The notes under the pieces are model-generated. The model searched no databases, was not told the DNA's origin, and was given only the letters and a program-made list of their open reading frames with translations. Source: an uncultured Eudoraea sp. (GTDB taxonomy: Bacteria; Bacteroidota; Bacteroidia; Flavobacteriales; Flavobacteriaceae). From it: DNA of 64,000 nucleotides. The stretch lies in the NCBI RefSeq assembly GCF_947260015.1, contig NZ_CAMYOM010000006.1:1-64000 (forward strand). The letters run 5' to 3'. Positions 56,467 through 64,000 of the stretch are shown here, one piece after another; within the stretch, counting starts at the first letter, position 1; the number at the start of each line of letters is the position of its first letter. A program made the translations under genes and the position numbers.

Positions 56467-57666
56467 TTAAATAAGAGTTCTGGCACTTATAAAAGTTACT
56501 TTTTCATCTATCTTATATGGATCTTCCCTGGGCATTAAGTTAATAAATCCATCTGCTCTGGATAAGCTGGTAAGGTCACCAGAACCATTATCCTTTACCA
56601 ATTTGGCTCTAAGAATACCATTTTCCAATCTGATTTTCACCCCTAGAAAACGAGTCATACTCCCACTAATGGTGATAGTTTCTTCCAGAAACACTTCTAA
56701 TTTAGAGATGGGCAACCCTAATGATTTTTGCAACCAAGGTCTAAAATAAATATGATAATTGGCAAATGTTGATATCGGATTTCCGGGGAAAGAAAATATT
56801 ACTGTTTTTGCGTCTTTATGCACACCAAACCAGAAAGGTTTACCAGGTTGCTGTAATACGCCGTGAAAGACTTTTTCTACACCTAATTCCTCAAGTACTT
56901 TAGGAATAAAATCAAATTTACCTTTAGATACTCCCCCACTCATTAGCAATACATCCATTTCCTGAATTACATATGATAATTTTTGTCGTATCATATCTTT
57001 ATCGTCGGACAAATGTAAAAGTAAAGGTTCTATTTTTTCTTCGTATAGTGCAGCATAAAGTGTATATGAATTAGATTTTCTAATTTGATGAGGCAAAGGA
57101 TGATCTTCTACCTCAACCAGTTCATTGCCCGTTGAAATAACAGCAATTCCTGGCAGTTTTTTAACTTCAATATTAGCTTTCCCAACTGCAGCAAATACGC
57201 CTATTTCTGCAGCTGTTATTTTTGTGCCGTTAATTATAACCAGCTCATCTTTTTTCTTGTCACTGCCCTTATCATGTATGTTTTGTCCTCTTTTAGCCAA
57301 GGTATTGATATTGGCTATCCCATGTTCAATAGTAATATCTTCGTACATGACAACGGTATCTGCTTCGTAAGGTACAACTGCACCGGTCATAATTTCTACA
57401 CAATGTTCTTCTTCCAAGAATTTATATGTGCGTTGACCTGCAGCAACTATTGCTTTAATTTCAAATGCCCTTCTACCGTTCTCAATGGCGTTATAATTTA
57501 TTGCTATTCCATCTTTGGTAGCTCTATCAAATGGTGGAAAATCTCTATCCGCGAATATATCAACCGCCAGGACCCTACCAATAGCTTGTTTTATGGACAC
57601 TGTTTCTGTTCCATAGTCCTGACTATAGTCTAAAACAAGATTATATGCTTCTGCAAAAGAGATCAT
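56467..57666 (-). CDS. moeA: Molybdopterin molybdotransferase (MoeA)
   Basis: 399 residues with the full MoeA layout: domains I-II with FPPFDRATKDGIA, GQRTYKFLEEEHCVEIMTGAVVPYEADTVVMYED (34 residues), the molybdopterin-binding VAVISTGNELVEV region, LMSGGVSKGKFDFIP and the C-terminal domain with VKDNGSGDLTSLSRADGFI. It inserts molybdate into the dithiolene. The gene directly abuts xdhC. Confidence 0.95.
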   Translation of the reverse strand: MISFAEAYNLVLDYSQDYGTETVSIKQAIGRVLAVDIFADRDFPPFDRATKDGIAINYNAIENGRRAFEIKAIVAAGQRTYKFLEEEHCVEIMTGAVVPYEADTVVMYEDITIEHGIANINTLAKRGQNIHDKGSDKKKDELVIINGTKITAAEIGVFAAVGKANIEVKKLPGIAVISTGNELVEVEDHPLPHQIRKSNSYTLYAALYEEKIEPLLLHLSDDKDMIRQKLSYVIQEMDVLLMSGGVSKGKFDFIPKVLEELGVEKVFHGVLQQPGKPFWFGVHKDAKTVIFSFPGNPISTFANYHIYFRPWLQKSLGLPISKLEVFLEETITISGSMTRFLGVKIRLENGILRAKLVKDNGSGDLTSLSRADGFINLMPREDPYKIDEKVTFISARTLI

Positions 57667-57736
57667 AGAAAATCATAAAAGTGTTTTGTACAAATACGCT
57701 TCTTAAGGTTCAATGAAAAAATAGCGCAGTTACCAA

Positions 57737-58807
57737 TTAAATAAGTAATGCGTTATACTGGTTTATTCCACCCAAGATATTATAAATAATGGTTTTACTA
57801 TTGACTTTTAGCAATTTTTGTTGTGCGATTCTACTTCTAATACCAGATTGGCAAATAATATAAATGGGATTTGTAAAGTCTAATTCGTGTTTACGATTTT
57901 CCATTTGCTCTATCGGGATATTTATCGAATTTACCAGATGATTTTGCTTGTACTCCTTTTTTGACCTGACATCAATGAGTTGAATAGGATCTTTACTTTC
58001 CAATAGATGATAAAATTCATTGGCAGAAATTGAATTAGTTATTTCGCATTCACCATCAAAATAATAGTTGCCGAGAACCTTGATTTTTTTGTTTTCAGGG
58101 ATATGTGGAAATTTCACTTTAAGAAATGACTGATCTAAACCATTATAAATAAGTAACTGGCCTGATAATACTTTACCTTTCCTTATAATTATTTTTACAA
58201 CTTCTAAGGCTTGTAAACTACCCACAATACCAGGAATAACACCCAGAACACCGTTTATATTGCAATCGGGAATCTCGTCATTAGATGGCATCACAGGAAA
58301 TAAGCATCTGTAAGTTGGCCCTTCCTGGTAATTAAAAACACTCACCTGAGCTTCAAATCCGTGAAGTGCCCCATAAACAAAAGGTTTGTCCAGGATAACA
58401 CAAGCGTCATTAATTAGATAACGGGTTGGGAAATTATCTGTTGCATCTACAATAACATCATAATCAGCCAGAATAGTCAAAGCATTATCGCGTGTCAGAA
58501 ATGTATCATGCCCTATTAATGTTGTACCAGAATTTTGCGATTTTAATCGCTCTAAAACTACCTCAAGTTTCGCTTTTCCAATATCTTTTTCGGAATAGAT
58601 TACCTGCCTTTGTAAGTTGGTAATTTCTACCTTATCCCCTTCTACAATTCCCAGGGTTCCAATACCCATAGCATTTAAATATTGTAGGACAGGAATACCA
58701 AGACCACCTGCGCCTACCACCAAAACGCTTGATTTTAGCAATAAATCCTGCGATTTATGACCAAATTCTTTAAGGGAAGTTTGACGTATGTAGCGATTTG
58801 AATTCAA
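57737..58807 (-). CDS. moeB: MoeB/ThiF-like adenylyltransferase fused to rhodanese
   Basis: 356 residues. The E1-like domain has VVGAGGLGIPVLQYLNAMGI for ATP, TDNFPTRYLINDAC and GVLGVIPGIVGSLQALEVVK. A C-terminal rhodanese domain follows: IQLIDVRSKKEYKQNHLVNSINIP with the active Cys in CQSGIRSR. It activates the C-terminal glycine of MoaD and may supply sulfur through the rhodanese domain. Overlaps mobA by 4 bp. Confidence 0.92.
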   Translation of the reverse strand: MNSNRYIRQTSLKEFGHKSQDLLLKSSVLVVGAGGLGIPVLQYLNAMGIGTLGIVEGDKVEITNLQRQVIYSEKDIGKAKLEVVLERLKSQNSGTTLIGHDTFLTRDNALTILADYDVIVDATDNFPTRYLINDACVILDKPFVYGALHGFEAQVSVFNYQEGPTYRCLFPVMPSNDEIPDCNINGVLGVIPGIVGSLQALEVVKIIIRKGKVLSGQLLIYNGLDQSFLKVKFPHIPENKKIKVLGNYYFDGECEITNSISANEFYHLLESKDPIQLIDVRSKKEYKQNHLVNSINIPIEQMENRKHELDFTNPIYIICQSGIRSRIAQQKLLKVNSKTIIYNILGGINQYNALLI

Positions 58808-59409
58808 ATGGATTCTAATTTGGATAAAACTTCTCTATAGTCTTCCTCAGAGTTGGCATTCATTAAAACAATATCATCCATGGGATAGACCAATTTAATC
58901 TCAGAATTAATCAAAAATTTTCGTGGACAACTGCTAGTCGCATGCTCCAAATAATCTATCGAATTGGCTAATCCATGAGGTTCCCATATAGCAGCCAAAG
59001 GTTCCGGTAAACCACTTTTCCTTGTGGCGAATGCAGTTGCATTTTTTTCACTATCTCTTGCTGTTATCAATTGTTTTATTGCATTAATATTTATTAAAGG
59101 AAGATCGCATGCCAAGACAAACCAGGCAACTTCAGGATAGATATTATGCGCACTCAACAATCCATTAAAAGGGCCTTTAAATTCATCCTTATCAATAATT
59201 GTAGCTATATCCTTAGAAATTTCGGAGGCCTGCTCTTTTCGTATACTTAAAAATGTTTTTTCGCAAACGCGGGATAGTAAATTATATATATGCTCTCTCT
59301 GTGGGAGGTCATGATATTGAATTACACCTTTATCCTGACCCATCCGGGCACTTTTCCCTCCCGAAAGTACGAGCCCATATAATATTTTTTGTGAGTGAGT
59401 TTCTTTCAT
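58804..59409 (-). CDS. mobA: Molybdenum cofactor guanylyltransferase (MobA)
   Basis: 201 residues. GLVLSGGKSARMGQDKGVI is the GTP-binding start, and WFVLACDLPLININAI supplies the catalytic Asp. It would make the guanine dinucleotide form of the cofactor. The operon therefore carries both a MobA and a MocA-like transferase, so either one acts on other enzymes or the true specificity differs from the names. Confidence 0.92.
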   Translation of the reverse strand: MKETHSQKILYGLVLSGGKSARMGQDKGVIQYHDLPQREHIYNLLSRVCEKTFLSIRKEQASEISKDIATIIDKDEFKGPFNGLLSAHNIYPEVAWFVLACDLPLININAIKQLITARDSEKNATAFATRKSGLPEPLAAIWEPHGLANSIDYLEHATSSCPRKFLINSEIKLVYPMDDIVLMNANSEEDYREVLSKLESI

Positions 59410-59463
59410 TTAAATCGTTCTTTAGAATTACCGATATAAGCTGACTAGTCCGGACTTTTAGTA

Positions 59464-60447
59464 TTAACCCCCGATGGAGGTCATGGAATTATCAAATACT
59501 CCTTTGTGTTCCTTCTGGGCTTCAAAGCCCGTAATCGCCCTTTTGCCAATGACATTTTGTATTGCGTCTTTAATATTATATTCGGCAGAATTAGCCCTTA
59601 TTATTTCTCTGAGATTAGTTTTCGGAGGGCCATATAAACAAGTAATAACATCTCCCAAAGCAGTTATTCTTAACCTATTACAACTACCGCAGAAAGTTCT
59701 GCTAAATGAAGGAATAATCCCAACATTACCTTTATGACCCGCTATCTTATAATTAATTGAGGTTGACGTTTTTGGTGATGGTATTTTTTGTATTGAGGGA
59801 TAAGTATTACTTATATGAGACAAGATCATTTTGTAATCCCATTTTATAGTGTTGAATTTTTTAGATCCACCATTAAAGGGCATTTCTTCCAGGAATCGTA
59901 CACTTACAGGATAATGCTTTTGTAATTCCAAAATTGGAATTATGTCCTGTACATTCTGATTGTCAAGTACAATAAAATTAATACGGACATTAAATCCTTC
60001 TGTTATAAGCCTTATAAGGTTATTATGGACGATATCGTACTGATCACGACGGGTTATTCTTTCAAAAGTAGCCTTATTTATAGCATCCATACTTACATTA
60101 ACATCCTTAATGCCAAGCTCTTTTAGTTCATCAATATAAGGGCCAATCAACGTGGCATTTGTCGTAATTGAAATTTCTTTAAGACCTTCATTATTCTTAA
60201 GGTTTCTGAGTAAGACCATCAGATCTTTTCTAACAAAAGGTTCTCCGCCTGTTATCCGAATTTTATCAATACCCATTTGAACTAGTAATTCGCCAATTTT
60301 TGAAAGCTCTTCGATGGTCAATAGCTTATCTTTCTTAGCAAAGTCTATACCTTCAGATGGCATACAATAATTGCATCTCAAGTTACAACGGTCTGTAACA
60401 GCCAGGCGCAGGTAATTTATTTTTCTATTGTGATTATCTATTAGCAT
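59464..60447 (-). CDS. moaA: GTP 3',8-cyclase (MoaA)
   Basis: 327 residues. The radical-SAM cluster is CNLRCNYC (Cys21, 25, 28), and the second cluster is CGSCNRLRITALGDVITC. The protein ends in GG, which is essential in MoaA. It catalyses the first step of cofactor synthesis, from GTP. Its partner MoaC is not in the window. The gap to mobA is 54 bp. Confidence 0.95.
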   Translation of the reverse strand: MLIDNHNRKINYLRLAVTDRCNLRCNYCMPSEGIDFAKKDKLLTIEELSKIGELLVQMGIDKIRITGGEPFVRKDLMVLLRNLKNNEGLKEISITTNATLIGPYIDELKELGIKDVNVSMDAINKATFERITRRDQYDIVHNNLIRLITEGFNVRINFIVLDNQNVQDIIPILELQKHYPVSVRFLEEMPFNGGSKKFNTIKWDYKMILSHISNTYPSIQKIPSPKTSTSINYKIAGHKGNVGIIPSFSRTFCGSCNRLRITALGDVITCLYGPPKTNLREIIRANSAEYNIKDAIQNVIGKRAITGFEAQKEHKGVFDNSMTSIGG

Positions 60448-60484
60448 TCAACATACAATATTTACTTTACTTATTTCATAAACA

Positions 60485-60739
60485 CTAACCCCCGCTTACC
60501 GGCGGAATCAATGCGATTTCATCAAAGCTATTTATTTCAAAATCATCCGTTGCATAATTGTTATTCACTGCTATTGCCAAAGAACTAAGCTTATTTAACT
60601 CAGGAAATGCAATGCCAAGATAGGATTTTAATTCTCCAACTGTGTTCAGCTTTGCAGATTTCACAACAGGCATTGATAAGGTTGAACTACCAACAATATC
60701 TTTGGTTATACCAAATAATAATATCGTCATATTAACCAA
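60485..60739 (-). CDS. moaD: Molybdopterin synthase small subunit (MoaD)
   Basis: 84 residues of the ubiquitin-like MoaD/ThiS fold, ending in the required di-glycine (PPVSGG). It is the sulfur carrier for dithiolene formation. Its start overlaps the end of the molybdopterin-subunit gene by 8 bp. The large subunit MoaE is absent from the cluster. Confidence 0.92.
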   Translation of the reverse strand: MVNMTILLFGITKDIVGSSTLSMPVVKSAKLNTVGELKSYLGIAFPELNKLSSLAIAVNNNYATDDFEINSFDEIALIPPVSGG

Positions 60740-62903
60740 TTATTTCCTTTTCCGGGCCTTTAAGCAGTTCCGGATATTTACTAAAGGGCTGTTTATACAA
60801 TCTTTTTCCGGTTGCTGCCTTAAAAGCATTTGCAATTGCGCCACCCGCAGGGGGCAAAGTCGGTTCCCCAAGTCCTGTGGGAGAGAACTCGTTCTTCATT
60901 AGATGAGTTTCCACAATGGGAGCTTCTTTCATCCTAATCAGCCTATATTTGTCAAAATTGGTAGCCTGAGGTACTCCGTTCTGAAATGTAAAATCACCAT
61001 ACATTGAATGTCCAACACCATCAATAACCCCGCCTTCAATTTGATTTAATGCCCCTAATGGGTTTATAACAATTCCACAATCTACAACACAGGTTATTTT
61101 TTTGACTACGGGATTACCATTCTCCAATACCACATCGGCAACTTCTGCAACATGACTGTTATGACAGTAATAATTTACAAACCCCTGGTAGACCCCTTCA
61201 GGTTTTGTTCCCCAACCAGATTTTTCAACTGCTTTCTTGATTACCTTTTCCATTCTCTCAGGGGAATATTGAATGCGTTCATCAGTGGATCCTTTAACTT
61301 TCTGTAATAAGTCTAATCTAAGTTGTATTTTGTCCACTTCCATCATCTCGGCCAATTCATCAAAGAAACTTTGTTCGGCAAAGGCAAGGAAGTTGGTATA
61401 AGGTGCTCTCCAGGCCCCGGTTGTAATATTACTCTGATATTTGGCTACATCAACCTGGTAATTTTCAATTGCTCCAGCTGGAAAAAAGTTAGGTATCAGA
61501 CCATACATATTAGAGTTAATAGCCGCCTCTTTAAGATGATATCCAGTAACTTTTCCATCTTTTACCGCTGCTTTAATTCGATATTTTATTGCAGGTCTGT
61601 AAATACCATCAGCCATATCATCATCTCTTGAAAACACTACCTTTACAGGTTTTCTGGCCAGGTTTGAAATCTCTGCGGCTTCTACAGCAAAATCCCCATA
61701 CAACCTTCTGCCAAAACCTCCACCCATTCTGGTCATCTCTAAATGAACCTCCTCAAAATTGCGTTCCAGCATTTCAGCGATATGTTTGGCTGTACCTTCC
61801 GGTGTTTGAATAGGTCCTACCAAATGAATCTTTTCTGCTGTTACATTAGCATAAAAGTTCATCGGCTCTAAGCAGTTATGTGGAAGGAAAGGAGATTCAT
61901 AGGTTCTTTCCAAAACCTGATCTGCTTGTTCAAATGCCTTTTTAACATTCCCGTCTGCACGGAGTGTTTCAAATTTGTTCCCGTTTAATAATCCCAACAT
62001 CAATTTATCGTGATCTTCAGAACTTTCCAATTTTGAATCTGTTTTCCATTCTGCCTTTAAAGCTTTTTTACCTTTCATTGCAGACCAGGTATCTTTTGCC
62101 AAAACGGCTATTTTATCGCCAAACTTGAGCACTTCTATTACACCATCTATTGCCTTAGAAGCTGAATCATCATAAGACTCCAGTTTCTGACCAAATGCCG
62201 GAGGTCGCATTACAGAGGCAATGACCATGCCTTCGGTTTTATAATCTAAACCAAAAAGAGGTTCACCTGTTATTATTTTATCGATATCGACATTAGCAGC
62301 ATCTGTTCCAATTATCTTATAGTCTTTAACATCCTTAAGAGTAACTTCTTCAGGTATCTCAAGAGCAGCAGCTTCATTAACAACTTCGCCATATCCCAAT
62401 GTTTCTCCTGCAGCATTGCTAATAATGCCCTCATTAGTAGTGCATTCAGAAGGATCAACCCCCCATTTTACCGCAGCTGCATTAATAAGCATTTGTCGTG
62501 CTGTTGCCCCCGTTTCCCTTAAGGGATCCCAGCCAAATCTAATAGACTGGCTTCCTCCGGCCACCTGACGCGTATAGTTATTCGTATCTAAAATTCCTTG
62601 CTTAACATAAACGTCTTTCCATGCAACGTCTAATTCCTCAGCAATGATCATAGGCATGGAGGTTTTTACTCCTTGTCCAATTTCAGGATTAGGTGAAAAT
62701 ATAGTCACTGCACCATTATCTGCTATTTGAATAAATGCGTTAAAATCATTGTAGTTTAATTGCGCCAAATCAATTGCTGGTTTGGCATTGGGTTTACAGG
62801 CGTTAAACAAGTTAAAACCGATTAATAATCCACCTCCTGCCAGGGAGCTGGTTTTCATAAAGGATCTTCTGCTAAATGTTATTGAAGTTTTTTGTGTGGA
62901 CAT
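60732..62903 (-). CDS. Molybdopterin-binding subunit of a xanthine-dehydrogenase-family hydroxylase
   Basis: 723 residues. A Tat signal, SRRSFMKTSSLAGGG with the twin arginines at 12-13, precedes a possible lipobox (FNAC). The isoquinoline 1-oxidoreductase (IorB)-like fold contains GGGFGRRLYGDFAVEA and the catalytic Glu in GLGEPTLPPAGGA. It forms a periplasmic hydroxylase with the [2Fe-2S] subunit and probably hitch-hikes it through Tat. The substrate may be an N-heterocycle or an aldehyde. Confidence 0.94.
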   Translation of the reverse strand: MSTQKTSITFSRRSFMKTSSLAGGGLLIGFNLFNACKPNAKPAIDLAQLNYNDFNAFIQIADNGAVTIFSPNPEIGQGVKTSMPMIIAEELDVAWKDVYVKQGILDTNNYTRQVAGGSQSIRFGWDPLRETGATARQMLINAAAVKWGVDPSECTTNEGIISNAAGETLGYGEVVNEAAALEIPEEVTLKDVKDYKIIGTDAANVDIDKIITGEPLFGLDYKTEGMVIASVMRPPAFGQKLESYDDSASKAIDGVIEVLKFGDKIAVLAKDTWSAMKGKKALKAEWKTDSKLESSEDHDKLMLGLLNGNKFETLRADGNVKKAFEQADQVLERTYESPFLPHNCLEPMNFYANVTAEKIHLVGPIQTPEGTAKHIAEMLERNFEEVHLEMTRMGGGFGRRLYGDFAVEAAEISNLARKPVKVVFSRDDDMADGIYRPAIKYRIKAAVKDGKVTGYHLKEAAINSNMYGLIPNFFPAGAIENYQVDVAKYQSNITTGAWRAPYTNFLAFAEQSFFDELAEMMEVDKIQLRLDLLQKVKGSTDERIQYSPERMEKVIKKAVEKSGWGTKPEGVYQGFVNYYCHNSHVAEVADVVLENGNPVVKKITCVVDCGIVINPLGALNQIEGGVIDGVGHSMYGDFTFQNGVPQATNFDKYRLIRMKEAPIVETHLMKNEFSPTGLGEPTLPPAGGAIANAFKAATGKRLYKQPFSKYPELLKGPEKEIIG

Positions 62904-62925
62904 TTTGATGATTTTTGTTGATTCA

Positions 62926-63393
62926 CTAGGCCAATTTATTAGCGGCTATTTCAACTGCTTTGTAAATTCTTGTATAAGAAGCACATCTGCAAATATTGCC
63001 TTGCATGGCATCTTTAATCTCAGCTTCTGTTGGATTTGGATTTTCTTTAAGAAATGCAGAGGCCGTCATAATCTGGCCTGTCTGGCAATAACCACATTGG
63101 GGTACATCTACCTCTTTCCAGGCCTCTTGAACAGGATGGTTACCATCTTCAGAGAGTCCTTCTATGGTAGTTATAGATTTTCCTTCTACCTGAGCCATTG
63201 TTAGAGCGCAGCTTCTGACGGCTATTCCATCAAGATGGATAGTACATGAACCACAAAGTGCAATACCACAACCATATTTTGTTCCTACTAAGTTTAAATG
63301 ATCGCGTAAAACCCATAGTACTGGGGTGTCTTCGCTTACTTCTATTGACCTCGATTCACCATTAATATTTAGTTGATACGTTGGCATGTGCAA
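62926..63393 (-). CDS. [2Fe-2S] subunit of a molybdenum hydroxylase
   Basis: 155 residues. The plant-type cluster is CGIALCGSC, and the second cluster region is CGYCQTGQIMTASAFLKENP with CRCASYTRI, both as in IorA/CoxS proteins. No signal peptide is present, so it would be exported with the Tat-borne large subunit. First gene of the operon, 22 bp before the large subunit. Confidence 0.95.
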   Translation of the reverse strand: MHMPTYQLNINGESRSIEVSEDTPVLWVLRDHLNLVGTKYGCGIALCGSCTIHLDGIAVRSCALTMAQVEGKSITTIEGLSEDGNHPVQEAWKEVDVPQCGYCQTGQIMTASAFLKENPNPTEAEIKDAMQGNICRCASYTRIYKAVEIAANKLA

Positions 63394-63432
63394 GTTGTTT
63401 TAGTGAATTATTAAAATACTTCTTAAAGTTAT

Positions 63433-63440
63433 CAAAATTA
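63433..63440 (-). promoter_or_regulatory. Promoter -7 element of the molybdenum operon
   Basis: Minus-strand TAATTTTG matches TAnnTTTG exactly, 39 bp before the [2Fe-2S] subunit start. A TTTG about 22 bp further upstream could be the -33 box. Confidence 0.55.
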
Positions 63441-63457
63441 TAAGTATGAGATGCTCA

Positions 63458-63474
63458 TTTAACAAATTGTTAAA
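63458..63474. promoter_or_regulatory. 17-bp palindrome overlapping the -33 region
   Basis: TTTAACAA-A-TTGTTAAA is a perfect inverted repeat with one central base. It covers the -33 box of the molybdenum operon promoter, so a regulator binding there could repress or activate the whole operon. The 3-prime end of the YdjC gene is 10 bp away. Confidence 0.5.
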
Positions 63475-63484
63475 TGTTAAAAGT

Positions 63485-64000
63485 TTATTCTGTTCTTGTA
63501 ATTTTATCTCTCAATTCTCTCCAGCTCACCAAAACGATGCCTTCTTGCCGGATAATTTCAATACATTCCTTACTGGTAAAAAAATCGAAATCAGCCTGTC
63601 GCCAGTCAGAGGCATAATAAGTGTGATTTATGGTAACTCCCTTCATCTCATAATTATCATATGCCAGATGTATCAAAAGACAATTTAAACCCGGTTCAAG
63701 TTTACGAAGAAGTGAACTGTAATATTCTTTCATTCCATTTTCATAATCTGCAGGTGAGGCCATATGGATAAAGTCCATCATTACTGTATTATCATCCAAT
63801 AAAGATTTTAATTCTTCATTTGTTTCTGTTAGAATTCTTTTATCCAGCAAAACAGGCAATTTAAATTCCCTCCCTAAACGAATATAGGCTTCGGTATACT
63901 CTGGCCTTCCTGTAACAGCAGCCATATGTGTATCTAAATGTGTAATATCTATTCCAGTCTTTTTTGCTTTACTTATCTGGTTTCTCAATTCCAATTCTAC
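63485..64000 (-). CDS. YdjC/ChbG-family deacetylase, partial
   Basis: About 171 residues, cut by the window end; the N-terminus is beyond 64000. TGIDITHLDTHMAAVTGRPEY gives the metal ligands (HxDxH) of YdjC/ChbG chitooligosaccharide deacetylases, and LIHLAYDNYEMKG supplies a later His. The C-terminus (SKECIEIIRQEGIVLVSWRELRD) matches the family. It would act on acetylated sugars. Convergent or independent relation to the Mo operon cannot be told, because the start is missing. Confidence 0.82.
   Translation of the reverse strand, partial: VELELRNQISKAKKTGIDITHLDTHMAAVTGRPEYTEAYIRLGREFKLPVLLDKRILTETNEELKSLLDDNTVMMDFIHMASPADYENGMKEYYSSLLRKLEPGLNCLLIHLAYDNYEMKGVTINHTYYASDWRQADFDFFTSKECIEIIRQEGIVLVSWRELRDKITRTE

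Noticed and set aside
54848-63393. Molybdenum-cofactor riboswitch before the operon
   Set aside because: Spaces between the genes are too short and show no matching conserved structure; such riboswitches are not typical of Bacteroidota.
1-64000. tRNA or rRNA genes
   Set aside because: No cloverleaf-like sequence with a TTCRA loop and no rRNA-like stretch was found on either strand by reading; a covariance-model scan was not possible.

Overview
The window looks like a chromosomal segment of a Bacteroidota member, most likely a flavobacterium (Flavobacteriaceae). The evidence is AT-rich DNA, weak Shine-Dalgarno sequences, several upstream regions with the Bacteroidota -7 promoter motif TAnnTTTG, many signal peptides ending in AQ or similar, and families typical of this group: head-GIN/DUF2807, DUF4251, DUF4382, DUF5916, class-C outer-membrane proteins, and a remnant of a type IX secretion tail. 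I see no rRNA, tRNA, CRISPR array, prophage or insertion sequence. Most genes lie on the minus strand.

Layout. 1-4.9 kb: AraC regulator, esterase-like protein, EamA transporter, TfoX-N protein and a metallo-beta-lactamase-fold hydrolase. 5.0-11.7 kb: a tight plus-strand efflux operon (TetR, TolC, HlyD-type adaptor, two ABC ATPases, two ABC-2 permeases) with a perfect 16-bp palindrome next to a -7 element ahead of the TetR gene. 11.7-14.5 kb: proton-translocating transhydrogenase operon (three Pnt polypeptides). 14.9-31 kb: scattered housekeeping and envelope genes, including an unusual DUF4242/cyclase-like/AraC fusion, an extra LpxD, a cold-shock protein and an SLC12-like transporter. 31-44.8 kb: S9 peptidase, class V aminotransferase, a GerW/DUF2953 pair otherwise known from spore formers, a BLUF blue-light sensor, an SDR enzyme, an MscS channel, an M19 dipeptidase and a divergent EF-G.

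45.2-45.7 kb holds the most unusual item: three tandem micro-genes, each encoding a 37-residue, strongly basic peptide with the shared core FSNFKxSKRVRWxExRNY, followed by a terminator. Copies 1 and 2 are almost identical in DNA. Copy 3 differs in DNA but mostly at silent positions in the core, which argues for selection on the peptide. 45.7-50 kb: two exported methyltransferase-like proteins, a frameshifted DUF4251 gene, a CocE-type hydrolase, and a scar joining a truncated duplicate of the pcm start to the tail of a type-IX-secreted protein. 50-54.8 kb: DUF5916 outer-membrane protein, ECF sigma factor with a membrane partner, and an amidohydrolase.

54.8-63.4 kb is a molybdenum-hydroxylase operon on the minus strand: [2Fe-2S] subunit, Tat-exported molybdopterin subunit, MoaD, MoaA, MobA, a MoeB/rhodanese fusion, MoeA, XdhC and a MocA-like cytidylyltransferase. 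It makes, modifies and inserts the cofactor for one periplasmic hydroxylase, but moaC and moaE are absent from it. A 17-bp palindrome overlaps its likely promoter. The window ends inside a YdjC-type deacetylase gene.
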